A stretch of DNA of 64,000 bases from Blastomussa wellsi. Taxonomy: Eukaryota; Cnidaria; Anthozoa; Scleractinia; Plerogyridae. The stretch covers positions 16,008,354 through 16,072,353 of the forward strand of contig OX393568.1 of NCBI GenBank assembly GCA_947652115.1. Direction: 5' to 3'. Made by a program: the position numbers and the translations under genes. Positions 10,540 through 18,457 of this stretch are shown here, one piece after another. The notes beneath the pieces were generated by a model, which saw only the letters and a list, made by a program, of their open reading frames with translations, did no database searches and was not told the origin of the DNA. The first letter of the stretch is position 1; every line of letters begins with the position of its first letter.

Positions 10540-12125
10540 CATTGCCACAAACCAATCACTTTTGGATTGCCATCGCAGGCCTTGCAGCCGCTGTTTTCTG
10601 TTGTTGCAGCCCTTGCACCGCTGTTTCTGCAGGCTTTGCAACCGCTGTTTTCTGTTGTTTCTGCTGTTGCAGGCCTTGCTGCCGCTGTTTCTGCTGTTGC
10701 AGGCCAGCGCATTTTTTCTTTTTCAACCAAATTTTCGACCACTTTTTCTTGCCACAAACCAGACATCCGCTGTTGCAGGCCTTGCAGCCGCTGTTTTCTG
10801 CTGTTGCAAGCCATGCAGCCGCTGTTTTATGCTGTTTCAGGCCATGCAGTCGCTGTTTCAGACCATGCAGTCGCTGTTTCTGCAGGCCTTGCAGTCGCTG
10901 TTTTCTTTTTCTTTTGCAGGTCTTGCAGCCGCTGTTTTCTTTTTCTGCAGATCTTGCAGCTGCTGTTGCAAACCTTGCATGCGCTGTTGCAGGCCTGCAG
11001 GTCTTGCATCCGCTGTTGCAGACTTTGCAGACGCGGTTGCAGACCTTGCATCCGCTGTTTTCTGTTGTTGCAGACCTTGCAGCTTTTTCTGTTGTTGCAG
11101 CCGCTGTTTTCTGTTGTTGCAGGCCTTGCATCCGCTCTTTCTTTTGTTTCTGCAGACCTTGCAGCCTTTTCTGTTGTTTTCTGTTGTTTTCTGTTGTTGC
11201 ATCCGCTGTTTTCTGTTGTTGCATCCGCTTTTTTCTGTTGTTGCAGGCCTCGCAGCCGCTGTTTACTGTTGTTTCTGTTGTTGCAGCCGCTATTTTCTGT
11301 TGTTGCATCCGCTGTTTCTGTTGTTTTCTGTTGTTGCATACCTTTCAACCGCTGTTTTCTGTTGTTGCAGGCCTTGCAACCTTTTCTGTTGTTTTCTGTT
11401 GTTGCATCCGCTATTTTCTGTTGTTGCAGCCGCTGTTTTCTGTTTTTTTTTCTGCTGTTGCAGACCTTGCATCCGCTGTTTCTGTTGTTTCTGCAGGCCA
11501 TCCGCTGTTTTCTTTTTCTGACCTTGCATCCGCTGTTTTCTGTTGTTTCTGCTGTTGCAGACCTTGCAGCCGCTGTTTTCTGTTGTTTTCTGCTGTTGCA
11601 TCCGCTGTTTTCTGCAGGCTTTGCAGACCTTGCAGCCGCTGTTTCTGTTGTTTTTTCTGCTGTTGCAGACCTTGCAACCGCTGTTTTCTTGAGGCCTTCC
11701 GCTGTTTTCGGTTGTTGCAGGCCTTGCAGCCGCTGTTTTCAGTTGTTTTCTGCTGTTGCAGCCGCTGTTTGTTTTCTGTTGTTGCATCCGCTGTTTTCTG
11801 TTGTTTTCTGTTGTTGCATCAGCTGTCTTCTGTTGTTTTCTGTTGTTGCGGCCGCTGTTTTCTGTTGTTGCAGGCTTTGCATTCGCTGTTTTCTGTTGTT
11901 TTCTGTTGTTGCAGACCTTGCATCCGCTGTTTCTGCTTTTTCTGCAGGCTTTGCATCCGCTGTTTCTGTTGTTTCTGCAGGCTTTGCAGGCCTTGCAGCC
12001 GCTGTTTTCTGCAGGCCTTGCATCCGTTGTTTCTGCAGGCTTTGCAGGCCTTGCAGCCGCTGTTTTCTGTTGTTTTCTGTTGTTGCAGCCGCAGTTTTCT
12101 GTTTTTTTTCTGCTGTTGCAGCCGC
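10540..12125. repeat. Repeat tract of the left arm, open in multiple frames
   Basis: The tract is built from variants of 'gctgttttctgttgttgcag' plus 'gccttgca(g/t)cc', with a loose period of about 30-36 bases. It is free of stop codons over long stretches on both strands, giving overlapping frames of several hundred codons (for example 10437-12143 and 10537 to the gap on +, and 11290-12207 on -). On + the products are Phe/Cys/Leu/Ala-rich; on - they are Gln/Lys/Thr/Ala-rich. Each unit also looks like a pyrimidine tract plus CAG, that is, a splice acceptor. The open frames are most simply a by-product of base composition. Confidence 0.8.
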
Positions 12126-12127
12126 TG

Positions 12128-12454
12128 GAGTTCGAAAAAGTAGCGGCGCCGAAAAACAAGGACCCAAAAAACTCGATAGATTTGCAGCCCGGCGAATACA
12201 AGTGCAAGAAGTTTGCTTACACAACTTTTCGAAACTCTCCGCGAACCATATTGTTTGTGTTTCCGGTTGGAGAGGACGGGCAGCCAACAACAGACGACAA
12301 AACCCCAATACAAGGCTATTTTCTGCAAAAAGAGGTGGAGAATCTTGGAGGCTTCGATTTCCTCGAAAAAAGAACAACGCCATTGCTTTGCAGAATCGGG
12401 CAAGAGAGAACCACACCACAAAAAAAGAAGGACAGACTTGTTGCTCTGGCGTAG
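12128..12454 (+). CDS. Conserved C-terminal domain of unknown function, left arm
   Basis: Following the repeat tract the frame changes to ordinary protein-like composition: EFEKVAAPKNKD, then IDLQPGEYKCKKFAYTTFRN, RTILFVFPVGEDGQPTTDD and a C terminus at KKKDRLVALA-stop. It is about 108 codons and is repeated almost unchanged in the right arm (13864-14202), where the few differences include Pro-Thr, Asn-Lys, Lys-Glu and Leu-Met. No start codon is fixed: the frame stays open upstream through the repeats, so the domain may be the tail of a longer repeat protein or may be reached by splicing. I do not recognise the family. Confidence 0.5.
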   Translation, partial: EFEKVAAPKNKDPKNSIDLQPGEYKCKKFAYTTFRNSPRTILFVFPVGEDGQPTTDDKTPIQGYFLQKEVENLGGFDFLEKRTTPLLCRIGQERTTPQKKKDRLVALA

Positions 12455-12692
12455 AAACCATGTCTATGCAACAATTTGGCCGCCAGGAAGGCAGAAAACA
12501 AAATCCCCCCAGAAAGCAACAACGAAAAGTTCTCCAAGATGCCAGGATCTCCATTTTTTCGCGTGTTCGGGGACTATTTTGCCCACAATTGTGGCAACAT
12601 TTTGGTTCTCCTTTGTTTCTGCATATTTGCAGAGAGAATCCCAATATTCCGTGTCTTCTTGTTTCTCGTACTTTTTTCTACATTCTTCGAAC
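12455..12692 (+). other. In-frame continuation after TAG with hydrophobic segment, left arm
   Basis: After the TAG that ends the conserved domain, the same frame stays open through NNLAARKAENKIPPESNNEK and a hydrophobic stretch (CGNILVLLCFCIFAERIPIF) up to the assembly gap. The right arm shows the same arrangement with a 9-base insertion. It could be a separate short membrane protein, a read-through extension, or non-coding sequence; there is no ATG close to the beginning. Confidence 0.3.
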
Positions 12693-12892
12693 NNNNNNNN
12701 NNNNNNNNNNNNNNNNNNNNNNNNNNNNNNNNNNNNNNNNNNNNNNNNNNNNNNNNNNNNNNNNNNNNNNNNNNNNNNNNNNNNNNNNNNNNNNNNNNNN
12801 NNNNNNNNNNNNNNNNNNNNNNNNNNNNNNNNNNNNNNNNNNNNNNNNNNNNNNNNNNNNNNNNNNNNNNNNNNNNNNNNNNNNNNNNNNNN
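12693..12892. other. Assembly gap (200 N)
   Basis: Exactly 200 N, a value often used as a placeholder, so the real length may differ. It lies just at the inner end of the left arm, as expected if a palindrome disturbed assembly. Confidence 0.98.
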
Positions 12893-13103
12893 TGCAAGAG
12901 GCAAACTAGCACCCAGGGAGATAAAAAAGAAATTCGGTATTGGCACAACAAGGCTCTACAGAATATGGAGAGAAGCAGGCGTTGTCGATAGAAAAACCAT
13001 CAAACCAACCGAAACAGCGGCTGCAAGGTCTGCAAAGTCTGCAGAAACCGCGGCTGCAACAGCAGAAACCGCGGCTGCAAAGCCCGCAGAAACCAAAAAG
13101 TGA
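12893..13103 (+). CDS. HTH-like segment with Ala/Pro/Glu tail (5' end in gap)
   Basis: The frame runs out of the gap as ARGKLAPREIKKKFGIGTTR, then LYRIWREAGVVDRK, and ends in an Ala/Pro/Thr/Glu-rich tail (ETAAAKPAETKK) with TGA at 13101-13103. KLAPREIKKKFGIGTTRLYRIWR has the spacing of a helix-turn-helix recognition unit, suggesting DNA binding. The tail is the same DNA repeat as in the arms, read in a frame that gives an ordinary low-complexity linker, which hints that this is the intended frame of the repeat. The next frame continues in phase after the stop. Confidence 0.5.
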
Positions 13104-13529
13104 CAGGATGTTCTTCTGCCGCAGATCCTGGCCGGCGTGCAGGACCTGCAGAAAAATATGGATTTCTTGTTGGAGACCCAAGAAAGCCACTTCGAAGATG
13201 TGGAGGAGATCGGGGAAGGTTTGCAGGGATTGGAAGAGGAAGTGGAAGAAAAAAGCGAAGGAATCCTGGAGAGCATAGAAAAGAACGGCAATGCTGTTCG
13301 AGAGCAAACAGACAGGGTGGTGCGCGCCGCCAATGCCGCAACGTCTGCTGTTTGGGGTGTTGTGCAGGTTGTTGGGATTGTTTGCGGGATTGGTTCTGTC
13401 CTCCTTTTTCTGCATGCAACAATGCGACCGAAATTCGAAGAGTGGCAACAACAGAATGCTGCAAAGGAGGAGTTGGCCAACCCGCCACAGAATCCTGCGA
13501 ACAAAAAAGGAATTTGTGCAATGGAATAG
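13104..13529 (+). CDS. Coiled-coil protein with one transmembrane segment
   Basis: This frame is in phase with the HTH segment before it, separated only by TGA at 13101-13103. It begins QDVLLPQILAGVQDLQKNMD; the first ATG in this stretch is at 13158. An acidic coiled-coil (EEIGEGLQGLEEEVEEKSEG) is followed by a hydrophobic membrane span (VWGVVQVVGIVCGIGSVLLF) and a short polar tail ending ICAME-stop. It may be a separate protein starting at 13158 or the second half of a protein interrupted by the stop. The architecture suggests a membrane-anchored oligomer; no family is recognised. Confidence 0.5.
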   Translation, partial: QDVLLPQILAGVQDLQKNMDFLLETQESHFEDVEEIGEGLQGLEEEVEEKSEGILESIEKNGNAVREQTDRVVRAANAATSAVWGVVQVVGIVCGIGSVLLFLHATMRPKFEEWQQQNAAKEELANPPQNPANKKGICAME

Positions 13530-13616
13530 AGTGCTCGCAATTGGAAACATGCGACAGATATTCCAAATGGAATTGGTCTACGGCAGAGGTGTTCTACCAC
13601 ACTTTCGACGCGACCA

Positions 13617-13863
13617 GTTCGAAGAATGTAGAAAAAAGTACGAGAAACAAGAAGACACGGAATATTGGGAAGATTGGGATTCTCTCTGCAAATATGCAGA
13701 AACAAAGGAGAACCAAAATGTTGCCACAATTGTGGGCAAAATAGCCCCCGAACACGCGAAAAAATGGAAATCCTGGCATCTTGGAGAACTTTTCGTTGTT
13801 GCTTTCTGGGGGGATTTTGTTTTCTGCCTTCCTGGCGGCCAAATTGTTGCATGGACATGGTTT
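13617..13863 (-). other. Right-arm counterpart of the hydrophobic post-TAG segment
   Basis: On the reverse strand this repeats the left-arm sequence 12455-12692, again in phase with the preceding domain after a TAG, with a tandem 9-bp insertion near 13669. A forward-strand frame here also encodes hydrophobic residues (13781-14002), so the coding strand is uncertain. Confidence 0.3.
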
Positions 13864-14202
13864 CTACGCCATAGCAACAAGTCTGTCCTTCTTTTTTTGT
13901 GGTGTGGTTCTCTCTTGCCCGATTCTGCAAAGCAATGGCGTTGTTCTTTTTTCGAGGAAATCGAAGCCTCCAAGATTCTCCACCTCTTTTTGCAGAAAAT
14001 AGCCTTGTATTGGGGTTTCGTCGTCTGTTGTTGGCTGCCCGTCCTCTCCAACCGGAAACACAAACAATATGGTTCGCGGAGAGTTTCGAAAAGTTGTGTA
14101 AGCAAACTTCTTGCACTTGTATTCGCCGGGCTGCAAATCTATCGATTTTTTTGTGTCCTTGTTTTTCGGCGCCGCTACTTTTTCGAACTCCGTTTCGAAC
14201 TC
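13864..14202 (-). CDS. Conserved C-terminal domain of unknown function, right arm
   Basis: Inverted copy of 12128-12454. It reads EFETEFEKVAAPKNKD at the start (a 9-bp duplication gives the extra ETEF-like triplet) and ends KKKDRLVAMA-stop. Amino-acid differences from the left arm are few. Upstream the frame stays open through the repeat tract to about 15927, so the true N terminus is unknown. The function is unknown. Confidence 0.5.
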   Translation of the reverse strand, partial: EFETEFEKVAAPKNKDTKKSIDLQPGEYKCKKFAYTTFRNSPRTILFVFPVGEDGQPTTDDETPIQGYFLQKEVENLGGFDFLEKRTTPLLCRIGQERTTPQKKKDRLVAMA

Positions 14203-15910
14203 CAGCGGCTGCAACAGCAGAAAAAAACAGAAAACTGCGGCTGCAACAACAGAAAACAACAGAAAACAACAGAAAACAGCGGCTGCAAGGCCTGCAAAGC
14301 CTGCAGAAACAACGGATGCAAGGCCTGCAGAAAACAGCGGCTGCAAGGCCTGCAAAGCCTGCAGAAACAACAGACACAGCGGATGCAAAGCCTGTAGAAA
14401 AAGCAGAAACAGCGGATGCAAGGTCTGCAACAACAGAAAACAACAGAAAACAGCGGATGCAAAGCCTGCAACAACAGAAAACAGCGGCCGCAACAACAGA
14501 AAACAACAGAAAACAGCGGATGCAACAACAGAAAACAAACAGCGGCTGCAACAGCAGAAAACAACTGAAAACAGCGGCTGCAAGGCCTGCAACAACAGAA
14601 AACAGCGGAAGGCCTCAAGAAAACAGCGATTGCAAGGTCTGCAACAGCAGAAAAAACAACAGAAACAGCGGCTGCAAGGTCTGCAAAGCCTGCAGAAAAC
14701 AGCGGATGCAACAGCAGAAAACAACAGAAAACAGCGGCTGCAAGGTCTGCAACAGCAGAAACAACAGAAAACAGCGGCTGAAACAACTGAAAGAAACAGC
14801 GGATGCAACAACAGAAAACAGCGGCTGGAAGGCCTGCAACAGCAGAAACAACAGAAAACAGCGGATGGCCTGCAGAAACAACAGAAACAGCGAATGCAAG
14901 GTCTGCAACAGCAGAAAAAAAAACAGAAAACAGCGGCTGCAACAACAGAAAACAACAGAACAGGTTGCAAGGCCTGCAACAGCAGAAACAACAGAAAAGG
15001 TTGCAAGGTCTGCAACAACAGAAAACAGCGGTTGAAAGGTGCAACAACAGAAAACAACAGAAAAGGCTGCAAGGTCTGCAGAAACAGCGGATGGCCTGCA
15101 GAAACAAAAGAAACAGCGGATGCAAGGCCTGCAACAACAGAAAACAACAGAAAACAGCGGCTGCAACAACAGAAAAAGCTGCAAGGTCTGCAACAACAGA
15201 AAACAGCGGATGCAAGGTCTGCAACAGCGACTGCAAAGTCTGCAACAGCGGATGCAAGACCTGCAGGCCTGCAACAGCGCATGCAAGGTTTGCAACAGCA
15301 GCTGCAAGATCTGCAGAAAAAGAAAACAGCGGCTGCAAGACCTGCAAAAGAAAAAGAAAACAGCGGCTGCATGGCCTGCAGAAACAGCGGCTGCATGGCC
15401 TGCAGAAAACAGCGGATGCATGGCCTGCAACAGCGCTGCAAGGTCTGAAACAGCGGATGCAAGGCCTGCAGAAACAGCGACTGCATGGCCTGAAACAGCG
15501 GCTGCATGGCCGTAAAGCCTGCAGAAAATAGCGGCTGCAAGGCCTGCAGAAAACAGCGGATGCATGGTCTGCAACAGCAGCAAACAGGGATGCAAGGCCT
15601 GCAACAGCATAAAACAGCGGCTGCATGGCTTGCAACAGCAGAAAACAACGGCTGCAAGGCCTGCAGAAACAGCGGCTGCAAGGCCTGCAACAGCGGATGT
15701 CTGGTTTGTGGCAAGGAAAAAGTGGTCGAAAATTTGGTTGAAAAAGAAAAAATGCGCTGGCCCGCAACAGCAGAAACAGCGGCAGCAAGGCCTGCAACAG
15801 CAGAAACAACAGAAAACAGCGGTTGCAAAGCCTGCAGAAACAGCGGTGCAAGGGCTGCAACAACAGAAAACAGCGGCTGCAAGGCCTGCGATGGCAATCC
15901 AAAAGTGGCT
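14203..15910. repeat. Repeat tract of the right arm, open in multiple frames
   Basis: This is the inverted counterpart of 10540-12125, slightly longer, with unit-number differences. On the forward strand the units read as variants of 'caacaacagaaaacagcggc' plus 'tgcaaggcctgcaacag'. Long open frames occur in all three reverse frames (for example 14175-16031 and 14615-16027) and in several forward frames (13899-15035, 14111-15448). Confidence 0.8.
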
Positions 15911-16041
15911 GGTTTGTGGCAATGCAAAAGTGGCTGGCTTGTGGTAAGAAAAAGGTGCCGAAAATTTGGTTGCAGAAAAAAAGGCGCTCTCCAAAGCCTT
16001 TTCTTGTTTGCGAAGAAGCCGCCGCATTCAAAGGTTTTTTA

Positions 16042-16425
16042 TTACTCGTAGTATTCGTCGTCCCAATCGAAATAAGCGTTGTTGCCTAAAAAATAATATT
16101 TGCCATTTTCAGAACATGTTAAGCATACTCCATTTAGTCTGCTTATGCTGCATTCTCTAGAAATGAAAAGTGTTACAAAATGTTCACATCTGTCGCAAAA
16201 ATAGGGAGGCAACTCGTTTTCTTTTACCTCAAATAACTCGTTATGCACAGCATCGAAACCGAGATCCAATCGCTCCTTGACTTTGATTGCGATGTATTCC
16301 TTACAAATTCGCTCCCGGAGCTCAGGAGGTAGTTTTTGAATTGACTCGGAAAGGTTGCACGTGTTTTCTCCTCGAACCATTGTGCGCTTTAACAATAAGT
16401 ATGCAAATCTACAACTGGTTGACAT
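16042..16425 (-). CDS. Small element-encoded protein, full-length copy (127 aa)
   Basis: The start is the ATG at 16425, giving MSTSCRFAYLLLKRTMVRGE; the Met in MVRGENTCNL is an alternative start. The N-terminal half is helical (SIQKLPPELRERICKEYIAI). The C-terminal half has two Cys-x2-Cys pairs (CDRC and CLTC) that could bind zinc, and the protein ends in an acidic DDEYYE. An AATAAA overlaps the stop. The left-arm copy has lost 68 codons covering both Cys pairs. It sits directly inside the terminal hairpin, like a first gene reading inward. The family is unrecognised. Confidence 0.65.
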   Translation of the reverse strand: MSTSCRFAYLLLKRTMVRGENTCNLSESIQKLPPELRERICKEYIAIKVKERLDLGFDAVHNELFEVKENELPPYFCDRCEHFVTLFISRECSISRLNGVCLTCSENGKYYFLGNNAYFDWDDEYYE

Positions 16426-16475
16426 CAGCAAAAGGCGAAGTCACAACTGTTGAGCGTCTCGAACCTGACAGTGGG

Positions 16476-16636
16476 AGTAGTAATCCCGGCGTATAATGAA
16501 TACAACCTCGGAGCACAAAGTTGTTGCTTAATTAACCCAAGTGAAAGAAGCGAGCAAAAAGCGAGCTTGTTTCACTTGGGTTAAGCAACAACTTTGTGCG
16601 ACCAGGTGGTATTCATTATACGCCGGGATTACTACT
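16476..16636. repeat. Right terminal hairpin of the palindromic element
   Basis: This is the inverted copy of 10032-10192, again 161 bp and self-complementary. The asymmetric inner bubble keeps CGCCTGGTCG (here as complement) on the outer side and CAACCTCGGAG on the inner side at both ends, so the two termini are mirror images. CGGCC follows at 16637-16641. Confidence 0.85.
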
Positions 16637-17417
16637 CGGCCCCTCATTTCTAACTTGACAACGATAGCATTGCTGACTGCTTAGTAAGTAAACAATTTAA
16701 AATTCCTTCAAGAACGGTGAACAAATGTCTATTCACGAAGCCAAGACCGGGCATTTAAATAAAATCGGAAAAGAAAAGTTTTATGAACTGTAATGTCGAA
16801 AGAAATCCATGACTTAACTTGTACAAGCCGTCTGCATAAGGTTTTGTTTGACGTCAAGGGAAATTTGATGCGATGGAAAACTTTGCGGCTTGCGCTATAA
16901 ATTGACTAGTTTTTCACTTTACTTTGGATGAAACAAGGCTAGACTTGGCGTGAAGATAAGATCACAAATTGTAGTAAATTTTTAGGTCAATTGTAACAAA
17001 ATTCCAGTGGAAGCACTCACAAAGAACACCGTTCTGGCGAAGCAGGGCTTGAAAACTTTGAAGAATAAACAAACGGAGTCGTTTATCGTAGAAATATTTA
17101 CTGGATAATTCAATTCCTGGGACGACTAAAAGAAGGTATTCACCGTTGCGCGAGTTTAAAACGTTAAAATTGTGGAATGCATGGAAAGATTAACGTGTGT
17201 ACATAATCCTTGCGTAATTTCGTTATTAAAAGCTTGAAGTGCAATACATGTACTGTACTAGCATACAGAGAGAAAACTGAGTATCATTTTATCTGACGAA
17301 AAGTGAGCCGCTTAGAATTCTACTACATTGTAAAACGATTACACACCCCACAGAAATCTGGCGCTCATAATATAATTGTTAAATAGACAAGGAATACCAA
17401 TGAATGACTAAACTTAC
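16637..17417. other. Intron of sulfotransferase gene 1, right part
   Basis: Ordinary AT-rich intron DNA, starting with the right copy of the CGGCC duplication. No embedded gene is seen. Confidence 0.6.
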
Positions 17418-17552
17418 CTCTATAACTTGATAGTTAAACCTTTGATCCGTCTTTGTTAGCCAAGCCAGCATTGAAAGCAGTGAAATTAACATGATGAACA
17501 TTGCACCCAGCTGCATGAGATGGCTATTCCCAAGAAGAGTTTTGTTCGCCAT
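17418..17552 (-). CDS. Carbohydrate sulfotransferase gene 1, first coding exon (signal anchor)
   Basis: It encodes 45 residues: MANKTLLGNSHLMQLGAMFI, a hydrophobic span (MFIMLISLLSMLAWL) and a luminal stem start ending YQVIE. It is followed by a consensus donor GTAAGT in phase 0, matching the phase-0 acceptor at 9398. This is the type II membrane anchor expected of a Golgi sulfotransferase. The matching first exon of gene 2 (42484-42600) ends with the similar WFNYHE at the same phase, which supports both models. ATG at 17550-17552 is the first in-frame Met after upstream stops. Confidence 0.88.
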
Positions 17553-17941
17553 CACACTGATCAACCGGGAGATGCACGATCAATGCTAGCTAATGTTGAA
17601 TTTGCTCGGCTGTTCTGGATGCCGTAAACAAACGCTCTAATAATTATTCAACGCTTTTGACAGTTTTAAGCTATGCTTCACAAAGGAAACTTAAAGAATC
17701 TGACCCACCCACTTTTCACAAAGGAAACTTAAAGAATCTGACCCACCCACTTTGCATTGCGCGTTCACTTGGTCAATCCGCCATTATTGGGGCATCCGAA
17801 AGGTGAATGCAAAAGAAGCTTCACATATCTACTAAAATATTATCTTCGCTTGTTAAACTTTCTTTTTAGTTTGTTATTTTTGAACGATCACTGTTTTAAA
17901 TAGCATTTTCGGGATAGTTTTTGTGGGTCTCCGTGCTCGTA
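17553..17941. promoter_or_regulatory. Shared divergent promoter region with MITE sequence
   Basis: 389 bp separate the start codons of sulfotransferase gene 1 (-) and the transposon-derived gene (+). The region contains two tandem copies of a 37-bp sequence ('aaaggaaacttaaagaatct' ...) around 17680-17752. It also contains DNA related to the MITE at 34070-34332, from 'aaagaatctgacccaccca' to about 17890. No TATA box is evident. Confidence 0.45.
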
Positions 17942-18146
17942 ATGGCGGCGAGCCATCCAAGCAAGGGACGTCCTCGGCGACCAGAAGGCATAAAACGTCT
18001 CAAACTACGAGAATCAACGTACAATCTCTGGAATGAGCGAGAGCTAGCCGTTGGTGTACACGGAATCACGAACAGCGAGCTCAGCGTCACAACTCCTCCA
18101 GCGAGTGAGATTGCAGCAACACCAATAACTACTACACCAACACGAA
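17942..18146 (+). CDS. Transposon-derived-type gene, exon 1
   Basis: ATG at 17942; 68 codons plus one base, then donor GTAAGA. The peptide MAASHPSKGRPRRPEGIKRL, then KLRESTYNLWNERELAVGVH and GITNSELS, has the basic region and STYxxWxxRxxxxGxxxxTNSE pattern I associate with the N terminus of a large cnidarian family thought to derive from DNA transposons. It acts presumably in the nucleus as a DNA-binding protein, but this is inference. The following exons are at 31786-31867, 32479-33279 (split by a LINE), 33623-33805 and 34383-36365. Confidence 0.65.
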
Positions 18147-18457
18147 GTAAGACTTTCAAGACACTTCAGTGTTGAGCTTTAGAATTTCTGCTTGTTTTAT
18201 GTTACAGTGTTTATAATAAGCAACCTTTCTTTCTTGTTTTAATTCAAGCTATAGCAACAGTAAACGTTTGGGAAATATTTACAATGTCCTTGTTTGATTT
18301 TTGCATGCAGGAAGAAGGGAGTTATCTATGTAGTCGACCCCAGTGGAGTAGCCATTAAATGCAGGAATGGCTCCGAGCCTTAAAAAGCAAAACCGCTGAC
18401 CATTTCCTTTAACGGCAATTACATTACGTCACCACTAACACGGCCTAATAAAACCTT

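Larger units (their letters stand above)
10032..16636. mobile_element. Palindromic, hairpin-ended mobile element (unrecognised family)
   Basis: Left arm 10032-12692 and right arm 13617-16636 are inverted copies with small differences. A 200-N gap (12693-12892) and a unique centre (12893-13616) lie between them. Both ends are 161-bp sequences that fold on themselves. The element lies inside the intron of sulfotransferase gene 1 and is flanked by a candidate 5-bp duplication. Each arm encodes a small Cys-containing protein, a repeat tract and a conserved C-terminal domain; the centre encodes an HTH-like and a coiled-coil/membrane segment. No transposase, integrase, polymerase or helicase is visible, but the gap could hide sequence. 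The terminal fold resembles parvovirus-like or other hairpin-ended linear genomes; this is a structural analogy, not a homology claim. Confidence 0.75.

Noticed and set aside
10433..12909. Open frames of 362, 568 and 790 codons on + and 224-305 codons on -
   Set aside because: They arise because the repeat unit lacks stops in most frames; products are low-complexity and overlap each other on both strands. Only the downstream domain and flanking small genes are annotated.
10032..16636. Assignment to parvoviruses, Polintons or adintoviruses
   Set aside because: Only the hairpin shape recalls parvoviruses; no replication initiator, SF3 helicase, polymerase B, integrase or capsid gene is visible in the available sequence.
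18311..18340. Alternative exon after GCATGCAG in intron 1
   Set aside because: In phase with exon 1 it hits TAG after six codons.
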